64,000 bases of DNA from an uncultured Mucilaginibacter sp. (GTDB lineage: Bacteria; Bacteroidota; Bacteroidia; Sphingobacteriales; Sphingobacteriaceae): NCBI GenBank assembly GCA_903864275.1, contig CAIPFE010000012.1:1-64000 (forward strand), given 5' to 3'. Of this stretch, positions 35,811-44,886 are shown one piece after another (positions within the stretch are counted from its first letter, which is position 1; each line of letters opens with the position of its first letter). Made by a program: the position numbers and the translations under genes. The notes under the pieces are model-generated. The model was not told the origin of the DNA and made no database searches. It worked only from the letters and a program-made list of their open reading frames with translations.

Positions 35811-38189
35811 TTAGATTTTAATTGAATTCTCTCCCGCTTTCAGGGGGTACGTTTTCCCCCTCCAAACTAAAATCCCTGATGTTTTTTCAGGAAGATTAAT
35901 CTTTATATTCCATACCGATTTTTCTTCAATATATTCAACAGAAACTTTTCCATTTGGATGAGGTATCTCCCCGCTTGCATTCTTCAATTCTCCCAAATGC
36001 GGCTCGATTTTTATTTTGCTGAAACCCGGGGCATAAGTGTCGATACCTAAAATCGTCCTGAAAAATTCAATATTCGGACTGGCGCCCCAGGCATGGCAGT
36101 CGGAGCGGTTGCTTTCAAGGTCGGATATTTCGGCCCAGGTAGTAAGGCCCATTTTTATATTGGCGCGCCATATATCCAGCCAGTGCATATAGTCGTTGCC
36201 CAAACCGCCTTTTACCAAAGCCTGGTGCATATAATATTTAAAGTAAATGGAGCATTGCGTAAGCGATGTGTCCGCTAAAATATTTTTGCCTAGCGCCAGG
36301 GCTTCCCCATCTTTTACCATGCCCGCAAGTATCGCCAGCGAATTGGCATGCTGCGAAAAAAGGTCTTTTTCTTCCGTATCGGCATAAAGTCTCCTAACCG
36401 GGTCCCAATATTTAGTTTGGATGGTTTGTTTTAGCTGCGCGGCTTTTTTGCGGTACAGGTTTGCAAAATCGGGCAGGCCCATTTTGGCTTCCAGCTCCGC
36501 CGCAAGCTGGTAGGTCCACAGCAATTGCAGGTCAAGTATCGCCGAGTTACCTTTGGAGCCGGTTGGCGGGCCGCTTCCCCAGCCTTTGCTGTTTACCCAG
36601 TCCACAAAATTCCAATAGGGCGTATCTTTTAACGAGCCGTCGGCTTGCTGGTATTTGCTGAAAAAATCCAGCACCGCCCTTTCCCCGGGCAGTTTATCTT
36701 TTACAAAATTGCTGTCGGGCCGGTACATCCAGTAATCGTGCAAAACGCCGATATACCACAATGAAAAGGTAGAAATAATTTGCGGACTATAGGACGGGTG
36801 CCTGCTGAGCGTAAGCCCCTCGGCAATGCGTGAGTGGTCCATCAGGTTGATGGCATTGCGCGCCAGGCGGTCATCGCCGCTATTATAGTAGGATATCAGC
36901 GCCTGGATACGGGTATCGCCGATGTATTGCAGCTGTTCGTAGTAGGGGCAATCCATATAGGTCTCTATCGCGTCGAGCCTTGCGGTGCGCCAGCCTATAT
37001 CCAGTATTTTTTGAATTTCTGGGCTTCCAGTTTGCAATTTGGCATTAAACTGGAATGGGTAGCCAGTGAACGTGCCGTAAATATCATCGATCACCAGCGG
37101 GTCATCCTTGGTTTGTATTTTTAACTGGATATACCGGTAAGTGCGCCAGTAAAGTGTGGTAAAGGATTGATTTGGCGTTCCATCGGAGATCAAGCTGTCT
37201 TTTCTCCCGGAAAAGATCTTCCCATCCACATCATCCCGGTTGCCCTTTTTTGTGCTGTAATGGGCCAAGCTGGTAAAAAGGGCTTCGGCATAGCCAAGGG
37301 ATATGTTCGCGTCTTTACCATTGCTGAAATTTAATGTTAAATAGGCGTTGGTCAGGTAGGTTTGATCAAGCAAAAGGGTAACGGAGGTATTAGCGGGAAT
37401 AGTTACTGCTGTTTTTGTTGCCGGGAATGAAGCCGGCACGCTTACCCCGTCCGCTTTGCGTACAACCGGGATGCGCTGGGTTGTCCGCTCCATTTGCGGG
37501 ATGGAAGACGGCACCAGCATCCAGCCGAAAGCATCCGACATGCCTTTTGGTTTGCCATGATCAAGAACCGCGACCGCCGGCCATGCGCTATCATCAAAAT
37601 CAGCAGCCATCCAGCCTTTAACCGATTTGCCCATATCCACAACCTCGCCCGGACCGGCAACATAATAAGTGGGGTAGCCAACGCCAGTAATGGCGCTGTA
37701 GGCCTTATTGCGGAGGCATTTCCAGGTGTTGTTTGTATTCAGTATTTCTTCATTCGCCGTATTGCCCTGCAAAATAAACCCGGTGCGTAAGGATATCTGC
37801 GCTTCGGGGCGGTATTCCGCTTCGTTCCATACAATTGCTGCGATGATATTTTTCCCGGTGGTGAGATAAGGCGCAAGATCAATCGTTTCATAATTCCAGT
37901 AATACGTATCACCACGCGCAGGCCCAACAGAAACCAAAGTGCCATTTACATATAATTTATAACGGTTATCCGCAGATACTTTTACGATAAAATTTGCTGG
38001 TTTAGCCGCAAGGTCGATGCTTTTGCGGAAATAGTAGACGCCATATTCCCGGCCCGATTCATGATCGGAGGCTACCCACCACGAGCTCCAGGGGTTTGTT
38101 GCAACGGTTTTATCGGCAATTTGTGAGTAGCCGGGTTTTACCAGCAGTAGGCTGCATGTGAAGAGGATGGCGGTAAGAAATGATCTCAT
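35811..38189 (-). CDS. Alpha-L-rhamnosidase-like glycoside hydrolase (GH78)
   Basis: A 792-residue exported enzyme with a signal peptide ending near residue 22 (KPGYSQ). The N-terminal half holds beta-sandwich domains (YYFRKSIDLAAKP, YKLYVNGTLVSVGPARGD). The (alpha/alpha)6 catalytic part starts near 390; its signature MDCPYYEQLQYIGDTR lies near 408-424. A short beta domain ends the protein (GKVSVEYIEEKSVWNIKINLP). GH78 enzymes release L-rhamnose from plant or microbial glycans. The gene stands alone between the PPP cluster and small membrane protein genes. A substrate other than rhamnoside cannot be excluded. Confidence 0.85.
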   Translation of the reverse strand: MRSFLTAILFTCSLLLVKPGYSQIADKTVATNPWSSWWVASDHESGREYGVYYFRKSIDLAAKPANFIVKVSADNRYKLYVNGTLVSVGPARGDTYYWNYETIDLAPYLTTGKNIIAAIVWNEAEYRPEAQISLRTGFILQGNTANEEILNTNNTWKCLRNKAYSAITGVGYPTYYVAGPGEVVDMGKSVKGWMAADFDDSAWPAVAVLDHGKPKGMSDAFGWMLVPSSIPQMERTTQRIPVVRKADGVSVPASFPATKTAVTIPANTSVTLLLDQTYLTNAYLTLNFSNGKDANISLGYAEALFTSLAHYSTKKGNRDDVDGKIFSGRKDSLISDGTPNQSFTTLYWRTYRYIQLKIQTKDDPLVIDDIYGTFTGYPFQFNAKLQTGSPEIQKILDIGWRTARLDAIETYMDCPYYEQLQYIGDTRIQALISYYNSGDDRLARNAINLMDHSRIAEGLTLSRHPSYSPQIISTFSLWYIGVLHDYWMYRPDSNFVKDKLPGERAVLDFFSKYQQADGSLKDTPYWNFVDWVNSKGWGSGPPTGSKGNSAILDLQLLWTYQLAAELEAKMGLPDFANLYRKKAAQLKQTIQTKYWDPVRRLYADTEEKDLFSQHANSLAILAGMVKDGEALALGKNILADTSLTQCSIYFKYYMHQALVKGGLGNDYMHWLDIWRANIKMGLTTWAEISDLESNRSDCHAWGASPNIEFFRTILGIDTYAPGFSKIKIEPHLGELKNASGEIPHPNGKVSVEYIEEKSVWNIKINLPEKTSGILVWRGKTYPLKAGENSIKI

Positions 38190-38259
38190 TGGAGAGTTTT
38201 TATATTAAATTTAGGAAATTTAGCGTATTAACCTCAAATTCACACAAAATATTCAGCGG

Positions 38260-38454
38260 ATGAAAAAAATATACCTCTTTATGTTTATCGGCATCCTTGC
38301 CATTGCACTGATAGTCTACAGCCTCTTAACTTTTGACCCAAAAGTTGAAACATGGACCAGCTTGTTCGGGGGCGCGGCTATTGGGTTTTTTATCGTTGGG
38401 ATGCCATCACTTTGGGCCTGGTATAAAAAACGGCAGCAGAGTAAGATTAAATAG
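38260..38454 (+). CDS. Small membrane protein (64 aa)
   Basis: Two hydrophobic segments (about 4-23 and 34-54) with a short acidic loop (FDPKVETW) and a basic tail (KKRQQSKIK). This fits a two-pass inner membrane protein with both ends inside. I do not recognise a family. It is followed after 7 nt by another small membrane protein gene, so the pair is probably co-transcribed. Confidence 0.6.
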   Translation: MKKIYLFMFIGILAIALIVYSLLTFDPKVETWTSLFGGAAIGFFIVGMPSLWAWYKKRQQSKIK

Positions 38455-38461
38455 CCATAGC

Positions 38462-38806
38462 ATGTTTTCCAACTTCAAATATCCGATCTTATTATTTTTA
38501 GCGAGTTTTATATTGCTCCTTGCCGCGATGTTGTTGAAACTGTTGCATTGGCCAGGCGCTCAATTAATGGCCATCGGCACAATAATGGCTCAGGTAATTG
38601 CTATTAACCGGTTAATGGCAATCTTTTTCAAATCCAGGTATCCGGTTGTATTATTTTTTTCGGGTTTTATATTGTTTATCATAGGACTGGCATTTAAAAT
38701 TATGCATTGGCCCAATGCACAATTGATAATTGTCAGCATGATAATGCTGCAAATAATTGTCGTTGCATGGCTTTTCATTACAATTATAAAAACGCCGAAA
38801 CCCTAA
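38462..38806 (+). CDS. GldL-like small membrane protein (114 aa)
   Basis: The start is ATG 38462; the open frame from 38333 overlaps the previous gene in another frame and is rejected. The protein has four hydrophobic segments in two internal repeats, each with the marker (K-L-L/I-M)HW followed by P-N/G-A-Q-L. That marker recalls the membrane part of gliding protein GldL, but the periplasmic half is absent, so a motility role is not supported. Its TAA overlaps the helicase TAG on the other strand (38803-38806). Confidence 0.6.
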   Translation: MFSNFKYPILLFLASFILLLAAMLLKLLHWPGAQLMAIGTIMAQVIAINRLMAIFFKSRYPVVLFFSGFILFIIGLAFKIMHWPNAQLIIVSMIMLQIIVVAWLFITIIKTPKP

Positions 38807-41478
38807 AACCCTTTTCTTCGCCCGACACCAGGCTTCCGGGTTTCGTTGCGCGGAGCCCGGTTGGTAACTAAGCCGCCTGCACCTTCCGCACCATATTGCC
38901 GGGCCATTTTGGCGATGCGCTCCTCCAAAGGCTCAGTAGTTAAACGCTCACGGCCCAAACTATCTACCATTATCGGAAATGCAAATGGTGTCGGCCTGTC
39001 GATGGTTTTTAGTATGATGTTTTGTTTAACGATGCGCTGCAAGGCGGCCCTTAACCTGAACTCTTCGAGCTGGAAAGCCAACGCTTCATTGTAGGCCTGC
39101 CGCACCAATAAATTATCGGGTTCATACTCGCTGAACACCTCGAATAAGAGGGAAGTGGATGCCTGCAAATGCCTGCCTTTTACTGGTTGGCCGGGATAGC
39201 CTGTAAAAACCAACCCGCCGATATGCGCAATATCCCTGAACCGCCTGCGGGCCATTTCGTTTGCATTCAGGCTATGCTGGATGTCCTCGATCAGGTTATC
39301 TATCGAGAAAAAATCCGAATCTTCCAGGGCCTGTTCAATGGGGATATCTTCTTCGGTCAGCAATTCAAAGCCATAGTCATTCATGGCGATAGAAAAGCTT
39401 GCCGGTTTTATTTTGCTGATGCGGTAAGCCAGCAGCGAAGCCATTCCCTCATGCACCAGCCTGCCTTCAAACGGATAAAACAACAAATGGTGCCCTTCGC
39501 GGGACTTGAAGGACTCGATCAAAAACTCATGGCTTTGTGGCAGATGCGATATTTCAGCCTGCAGTGCAAACAGCGGTTTCAATGCGACAACTTCGTCATC
39601 CTTTGCAATACCATGCGCCACTTCGTCCAGCTTGTCGCGGAACACCGCCGATAATTGGGATGATAGTGGCATACGCCCGCCCATCCAGCTGGGGATCATT
39701 CCTTTTTTGGCATTTGATTTTCTTACATAAGCCGTCATTTCCTTTATCCGAACAAACTCCAGGCTGCGCCCGGCAAACCAAAAGTTATTTCCCGGTTTTA
39801 GTTTAGAGATAAAAGACTCCTCGATGGTGCCTAAACTTCCGCCGCTTAGCCATTTAACGCGGATGCTCACGTCGCTGGTAATAGTGCCGATGCTCAGCCT
39901 GTGCCGCATGGCCACCCGCCTGTTGTTTACTTTAAACAAGCCGTTTTCAACTTCAACCTTCAAAAACTCATCGTATTGGGCAAGTGTTTTGCCGCCATTG
40001 GTGATAAAATCAAGCAGTTCGTTAAACTCGCTGCGTTTAAGATCGGCGAAAGCAAAGGTTGTTTTTACCTCTTTAAACAATTCATCGGCCCGGAAACCAT
40101 CCGATACCGCCAGCGTTACCATGTACTGGATCAGCACATCCATGGTGAGCAGCATCGGGTCCCGGCTTTCAAAAATACCTGCTTTGATGCCTTCTTTTAA
40201 GGCAGCGCCTTCCAGCAGTTCGAGCGAATGGGTGGGCACAAACCAGGCTTTGGATATTTCACCGGGGCCATGCCCGCTGCGCCCGGCCCGCTGCATAAAA
40301 CGTGCAACGCCTTTGGGGCTGCCCACCTGCACCACGGTATCTACGGGCCTGAAATCGACCCCCAAATCTAAACTTGAAGTACACACCACCAATTTTAACG
40401 CTTCTGCATGCAGCGCCTGTTCCACCCAGCTGCGCAACTCGTTATCCAGCGAGCCGTGGTGCATGGCCATAATGCCGGCGTACTCCGAATAGTTATCCAA
40501 TATGGCATGGTACCAAATCTCCGCCATCGAACGCGTATTGGTAAATATCAGCGTTGTTTTGCTTTTTGCCACGATCTCCATCACCCGCGGCAGCAGTTTT
40601 AAACCAATATGGCCCGCCCAGGAGTAACTTTCAATATTCTCAGGAATTACAGATTTTATCACCAGCTTTTTCTCAATGTTCGCCCGCACCATTTTAACCA
40701 GGCCGGGCGGGAAATCGTTGCCTAAAAGTACATCTGATGCTTCTTCAAGGTTGCCGATAGTGGCGCTGATACCCCATATTTTAAGCGGTGAGTGGTGAGT
40801 AGTGAGTGGTGAGTGGTGAATTGTAAGTTGTGAATGGTGAGTAGTGAGTGGTGAGTGGTGAATTGGTAATGATGTCAAGTTTTTAGGTGCCATATCCTTT
40901 TGACCATTCACTATTGACCACTCACCACTCACTGCTTTCAACTTAGACAAGCCAAGTTCCACCTGAACGCCGCGTTTGGTACCCAATAGCTCGTGCCATT
41001 CGTCGATAACCACTACCTGCAGGTGCTGGAACATTTTGGGGTATTCTTTTTGGGCCAGCATCAGGTGCAGGCTTTCGGGGGTTGTTAGAAGTACTTCGGG
41101 CAGCTTTTTCTTTAAGGCCTGTTTTTCGGAAGCGGGTGTATCGCCTGTGCGCGTCATAATTTTCCATGGCAGGCCTATTTCATCGCAAACTTCCTGCATC
41201 GCTTTTTTTATATCGTTTGTTAAAGCACGCAGCGGGGTGATCCACAACATTAACAAGCCATTATTGATCTGATGGGTATAAGTGTCGGGGTGTTTATTAA
41301 TAAAATCAGCTAAAAAAGGCAGAAACAGTGCGAAGGTTTTACCGCTGCCGGTTGGGGCATTCAACAAGCCGGAAAAGCCGCCAAGATAGGCATCCATCAT
41401 CTCCTGCTGAAACGGGAACTGCTGCCAGTTTTTTTGTTTGTACCATTGACGGATGACCTGCTGCCCTTTTGTAACCAT
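38803..41478 (-). CDS. Ligase-associated DEXH-box DNA helicase (Lhr family)
   Basis: A superfamily 2 helicase. ATG 41478 (MVTKGQQ) is preferred; ATG 41493 would add five residues. Motifs counted from 41493: Walker A NAPTGSGKT (45-53), Walker B IDEWHELLG (163-171), SAT (243-245), then a helicase C domain with VGSPKGVARFMQRAGRSGHGPGE, and the Lhr-type winged helix and beta-barrel core. Between Walker B and SAT, where relatives have a short link, about 50 residues (188-238) are encoded by repeat DNA and give heptapeptide copies like HHSPLTT. The ligase and nuclease genes that often accompany this helicase are not nearby. The role is probably DNA repair. Confidence 0.9.
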   Translation of the reverse strand: MVTKGQQVIRQWYKQKNWQQFPFQQEMMDAYLGGFSGLLNAPTGSGKTFALFLPFLADFINKHPDTYTHQINNGLLMLWITPLRALTNDIKKAMQEVCDEIGLPWKIMTRTGDTPASEKQALKKKLPEVLLTTPESLHLMLAQKEYPKMFQHLQVVVIDEWHELLGTKRGVQVELGLSKLKAVSGEWSIVNGQKDMAPKNLTSLPIHHSPLTTHHSQLTIHHSPLTTHHSPLKIWGISATIGNLEEASDVLLGNDFPPGLVKMVRANIEKKLVIKSVIPENIESYSWAGHIGLKLLPRVMEIVAKSKTTLIFTNTRSMAEIWYHAILDNYSEYAGIMAMHHGSLDNELRSWVEQALHAEALKLVVCTSSLDLGVDFRPVDTVVQVGSPKGVARFMQRAGRSGHGPGEISKAWFVPTHSLELLEGAALKEGIKAGIFESRDPMLLTMDVLIQYMVTLAVSDGFRADELFKEVKTTFAFADLKRSEFNELLDFITNGGKTLAQYDEFLKVEVENGLFKVNNRRVAMRHRLSIGTITSDVSIRVKWLSGGSLGTIEESFISKLKPGNNFWFAGRSLEFVRIKEMTAYVRKSNAKKGMIPSWMGGRMPLSSQLSAVFRDKLDEVAHGIAKDDEVVALKPLFALQAEISHLPQSHEFLIESFKSREGHHLLFYPFEGRLVHEGMASLLAYRISKIKPASFSIAMNDYGFELLTEEDIPIEQALEDSDFFSIDNLIEDIQHSLNANEMARRRFRDIAHIGGLVFTGYPGQPVKGRHLQASTSLLFEVFSEYEPDNLLVRQAYNEALAFQLEEFRLRAALQRIVKQNIILKTIDRPTPFAFPIMVDSLGRERLTTEPLEERIAKMARQYGAEGAGGLVTNRAPRNETRKPGVGRRKGF
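40787..40935. repeat. Heptanucleotide inverted array inside the helicase gene
   Basis: Eleven consecutive heptamers (GGTGAGT, AGTGAGT, GGTGAAT and variants) fill 40787-40863. An opposing shorter array of TCACTAT/CACTCAC-like words lies at 40901-40935. The 38-nt spacer completes a hairpin like those between other genes here. The reading frame stays open through all of it. Because three heptamers equal seven codons, the protein shows a seven-residue repeat. Confidence 0.92.
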
Positions 41479-41649
41479 GCGTATAATATACAACGGATTT
41501 TGAAATAAGTTGTATAATTTTTATAGTGACATAGACATGCTGTACGGTGCTATTTAATTTTCTTCTGGCTATTTATTCATCACAGAAGTAGCGGGTACAA
41601 CACCAGATCAGGCATAATTTACCTATTTTTGTTCCGGAAGCGAAGACCT

Positions 41650-42480
41650 ATGATAAAAAAACAATATTTCACCATACCCGGCGCCAAAGGCCGCAGCATG
41701 CTGATGGACCTTACTTTTGATGAGACCCTCAAAGATGCGCCGGTGGTAATTTTTGCGCATGGGTTCAAGGGCTTTAAGGATTGGGGCGCACACAACCTTA
41801 TGGCGCGGTATTTTGCAGAAAATGGCTTCAGGTTTTTGAAATTTAATTTTTCACATAACGGTACAACTACCGACCACCCTACAGAATTTGCGAACATCAT
41901 AGCCTTTAGCGACAATACTTTCTCGATAGAGCTGCAGGACTTGGAAACAGTTATTGATTTTATATGCGGGGGCTCGGCAATGCCATCTGTATCCGGGGTC
42001 TATCTCATGGGCCACAGTATGGGTGGTGGTATCAGCATCATAAAAACCGCCGAAGATGAGCGCATTGTAAAACTGGTAACGATGGCATCGATATCGGGTT
42101 TCCGCAATTTATGGGCTAAGGAAATAGAGCAGCAATGGCGGCTGCAGGGCATTGCCTATTTTTTAAATAAGCGCACGGGCCAGCAATTGCCCTTAAAAGT
42201 AAGCGCCCTGATCGACCTGGATAAATACCCTGCGCGCCTGGATATTTTAGCGAGGGCATCGGAAATAAGACAGCCATGGCTGATCGTGCATGGTGATGCC
42301 GACCCAACGGTGCCTGTAGCCCACGCAGAAGAACTGAAGGCAGCAAACCCCGGCGCTGAATTAGTGATCGTCCCCGGCGCCGACCATACTTTCGGGGCAT
42401 CACAACCTTATCTTGAAAATACAATGCCTGCACTTTTGCTGGAATTTTGCAGACAGGCAATAAGTTTTTTGGAGAATTAG
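41650..42480 (+). CDS. Alpha/beta hydrolase
   Basis: A 276-residue cytoplasmic hydrolase of the alpha/beta fold, probably an esterase or acyl-peptidase-like enzyme. ATG 41650 (MIKKQYF) is favoured over an upstream TTG at 41629. Motifs: oxyanion region VVIFAHGFKGFKDWG, nucleophile elbow MGHSMGGG (Ser near 122), acid region IVHGDADPTVP, and the catalytic His in GADHTFG. It stands between the helicase and an MBL-fold gene; the intergenic stretch after it holds a CACTCAC-type word run. Confidence 0.85.
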   Translation: MIKKQYFTIPGAKGRSMLMDLTFDETLKDAPVVIFAHGFKGFKDWGAHNLMARYFAENGFRFLKFNFSHNGTTTDHPTEFANIIAFSDNTFSIELQDLETVIDFICGGSAMPSVSGVYLMGHSMGGGISIIKTAEDERIVKLVTMASISGFRNLWAKEIEQQWRLQGIAYFLNKRTGQQLPLKVSALIDLDKYPARLDILARASEIRQPWLIVHGDADPTVPVAHAEELKAANPGAELVIVPGADHTFGASQPYLENTMPALLLEFCRQAISFLEN

Positions 42481-42563
42481 TGAACAGTTGATTATGTCGC
42501 TTAATCGAATAATTAGCCCGCCGAGACATAGTATTAATAGATAGCATGATTAATAAAGAAATT

Positions 42564-42597
42564 CACTCACCAGTCATTACTCACAACTCACTAAAAT
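42564..42597. repeat. Heptanucleotide words upstream of the MBL-fold gene
   Basis: CACTCAC, CAGTCAT, TACTCAC and AACTCAC stand in a 7-nt register at 42564-42591 and end 9 nt before the ATG at 42601. They resemble the words inside the helicase gene and after leuC. Confidence 0.7.
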
Positions 42598-42600
42598 AAT

Positions 42601-43596
42601 ATGAGTATCGTAAGGTCGCACAAAAAGGGAAGGAAATTTTTAAACCCTATACCAACGGATATGGGCGGTATAGGGGTAATGATCCCAATACTAAAGGAAT
42701 ATATTAATAATACAGCTGAGAATAATCCTAAAAAGACAATAGGCCCGTTTAAAACCGATGTTTCAATTTACAAAACGCCACCTGAAAGTGGTTTGAGGCT
42801 TACATTAATAGGGCATTCGAGCTTATTGATCGAGATAGATGGCACCAGGATACTTACCGACCCGGTTTGGAGCGAAAAGGTTTCGTTTACGTCGCTGTTC
42901 GGCCCTACACGTTTTTTTTTGCCGCCTTTGCAATTAAGTGACCTTCCGCGTCCTGATGCGATAATTATATCACATGACCATTACGATCATCTTGATAAAG
43001 AAACCATTAAGTTTTTTGCTCGCAAAGCCATCCCTTTTTTTTGCTCACTTGGCGTTGGCAAGCACCTTAGAAAATTCGGTATTTCGAGAAATTTCATTGA
43101 CGAAATGGACTGGGGTGATAGTATGATGATTGGTAATGGCTGTGTGATTACTGCAGCCCCTGCCAGGCACTTCAGCGGTAGGGGGATTTTTGGTCGAAAC
43201 GAAACTTTATGGTCGTCATTTGTAATAAAGGCCCCTAAGCACAAAATATTTTTCGGGGCGGATTCGGGCTGGTTCCCGGGCTTTAAAGATATTGGCGATA
43301 CTTATGGGCCATTTGACCTGACCATGCTTGAAATTGGTGCTTATGGTAAGCATTGGCCCGATATTCATATGGGCCCTGACCATGCTACCGATGCTCACCT
43401 TGCCTTAAGAGGAAAACTGATGATGCCCATTCACTGGGGCACCTTTAACCTTGCACCACATGCCTGGTATGAGCCTATTGAACGATTAGTGGATTACGCC
43501 AAAGAAAAGCACATTAAGCTATTTGTGCCTGAGCCTGGGGAGCCGACCGAGGTTAAGGGCGCGTATAATTCGGAATGGTGGAAGAAATATTTATAG
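42601..43596 (+). CDS. MBL-fold metallohydrolase, UlaG/NAPE-PLD-like
   Basis: A 331-residue metallo-beta-lactamase-fold enzyme. The zinc motif is ISHDHYDHLD (about 123-132), preceded by IGHSSLLIEIDGTRILTDPVW and followed by AAPARHFSGR and the later ligands in FGADSGWF and PIHWGTF. The order and the FFLPPLQLSDLP stretch resemble the N-acyl-phosphatidylethanolamine phospholipase D-like and UlaG-like group. There is no signal peptide. The exact substrate is unknown. Its stop codon TAG overlaps the first base of an octanucleotide array. Confidence 0.85.
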   Translation: MSIVRSHKKGRKFLNPIPTDMGGIGVMIPILKEYINNTAENNPKKTIGPFKTDVSIYKTPPESGLRLTLIGHSSLLIEIDGTRILTDPVWSEKVSFTSLFGPTRFFLPPLQLSDLPRPDAIIISHDHYDHLDKETIKFFARKAIPFFCSLGVGKHLRKFGISRNFIDEMDWGDSMMIGNGCVITAAPARHFSGRGIFGRNETLWSSFVIKAPKHKIFFGADSGWFPGFKDIGDTYGPFDLTMLEIGAYGKHWPDIHMGPDHATDAHLALRGKLMMPIHWGTFNLAPHAWYEPIERLVDYAKEKHIKLFVPEPGEPTEVKGAYNSEWWKKYL

Positions 43597-43696
43597 ATGC
43601 GCAGATGCGTGAATGTGCCGATTGCAAATGAAAAAAATGTGCTGATGCATAAATCAATCAGCAGCATATTTTCATATCCCCGCATCCGCAAATTTT
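43596..43696. repeat. Octanucleotide array between the MBL gene and leuB
   Basis: Words of 8 nt in register: GATGCGCA, GATGCGTG, AATGTGCC, GATTGCAA (43596-43627). An opposing CGCATCCGCAAATTTT lies at 43681-43696. The array starts with the last base of the MBL gene's TAG and ends just before the leuB stop codon (43698-43700). Confidence 0.75.
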
Positions 43697-43697
43697 C

Positions 43698-44756
43698 TTA
43701 TACGTTTTTAGCCAGCCAATCGCCTACTTCGCTTGTTTTATAAGCTTTATTTTTACCGGCAAGGTCTTCTGTTACGATGCCTTCGTCTAAAGATTTGTTA
43801 ACGACTGCCCTTATCAATGCCGCTTCTTCTTTTAATCCGAAAGCATCTTCAAACATCATGGCAGCCGATAGCACAGTTGCCAGCGGGTTCGCAATATCTT
43901 TACCCGCCGCCTGTGGGTAAGAGCCATGAATGGGTTCAAATAATGAAGTATGTACGCCGATGGAAGCAGAGGGCATCAGCCCCATTGAACCGGAAATTAC
44001 AGAGGCCTCGTCAGTTAAAATATCTCCAAAAAGATTTTCGGTGATCAACACATCATACGTATTTGGCCATTGCACCAGCCGCATCGCTACCGCGTCAACA
44101 AACTCATAGCTTACCTTAACTTCGGGGAAATCCTTTTCCATATCCTGCACCGTTTCCCGCCATAAACGCGAAGTTTCCAGCACATTGGCTTTATCAACAC
44201 AGCAAAGCCGTTTATCGCGGGCCATTGCCATTTCAAACCCCAATTTTGCCAGGCGCTGCACTTCTGTTCTCGTATAAGTACAGGTATCAAAAGCAGTATT
44301 ACCATCATCCAGCCTTCCCCGAGCGCCAAAGTAAATACCGCCGGTTAGCTCACGAAGAATAATAAGGTCTGTGCCTTCTATCCGCTCTCTTTTTAATGGT
44401 GAATTATCAATTAATGATGGGAAAGTAAATGTCGGGCGAATGTTTGCAAACAGGCCCAATTTTTTGCGCATTTTCAACAATCCCTGCTCGGGGCGAACGG
44501 TTGCTTTCGGGTCGTTATCAAAACGAGGGTGACCTATGGCGCCAAACAGGACAGCATCGGCTGCCATACATATCTCGTGGGTTTCATCGGGATAGGGCTC
44601 GCCAACAGCATCTATTGCACAAGCGCCGGTTAAAGCCGGTGTCCAGGTGATCTCATGGTTAAATTTTTTTGCGATTGCGTCAGATACTTTAACAGCCTGG
44701 GCAATAACTTCAGGCCCGATACCGTCTCCTGCTAAAAGTGCGATTTTTAATTTCAT
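43698..44756 (-). CDS. leuB: 3-isopropylmalate dehydrogenase
   Basis: Third step of leucine synthesis: NAD-dependent oxidation and decarboxylation of 3-isopropylmalate. The 352-residue protein shows LLAGDGIGPEV at the start, RPEQGLLKMRKKLGLFANIRP (near 88-108), ELTGGIYFG (near 135), YEFVDAVAMRLVQWP (Asp metal ligand) and EPIHGSYPQAAGKDIANP (near 270-287). Normal length. It is the last gene of the minus-strand leu/ilv run, 130 nt after the LeuA-like gene, with no word repeat in that gap. Confidence 0.97.
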   Translation of the reverse strand: MKLKIALLAGDGIGPEVIAQAVKVSDAIAKKFNHEITWTPALTGACAIDAVGEPYPDETHEICMAADAVLFGAIGHPRFDNDPKATVRPEQGLLKMRKKLGLFANIRPTFTFPSLIDNSPLKRERIEGTDLIILRELTGGIYFGARGRLDDGNTAFDTCTYTRTEVQRLAKLGFEMAMARDKRLCCVDKANVLETSRLWRETVQDMEKDFPEVKVSYEFVDAVAMRLVQWPNTYDVLITENLFGDILTDEASVISGSMGLMPSASIGVHTSLFEPIHGSYPQAAGKDIANPLATVLSAAMMFEDAFGLKEEAALIRAVVNKSLDEGIVTEDLAGKNKAYKTSEVGDWLAKNV

Positions 44757-44886
44757 TTATTTGTAGTTGTATTTAAATGCTTGTTAAGCCTTTACAGCTG
44801 CGATGATTTTCAAAGCTAAGATATACCTTTCTATACCATTATAGCTAAGCATTTTGCTCATTGTGATAAAATGTTAAGTATATATT

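Noticed and set aside
38462..38806. Gliding motility gene gldL
   Set aside because: Only the membrane repeat resembles GldL; the long periplasmic part and the other gld genes are absent.
42601..43596. SNM1-type nuclease partner of the ligase-associated helicase
   Set aside because: The motif order fits the UlaG/NAPE-PLD-like group and no beta-CASP domain is seen.
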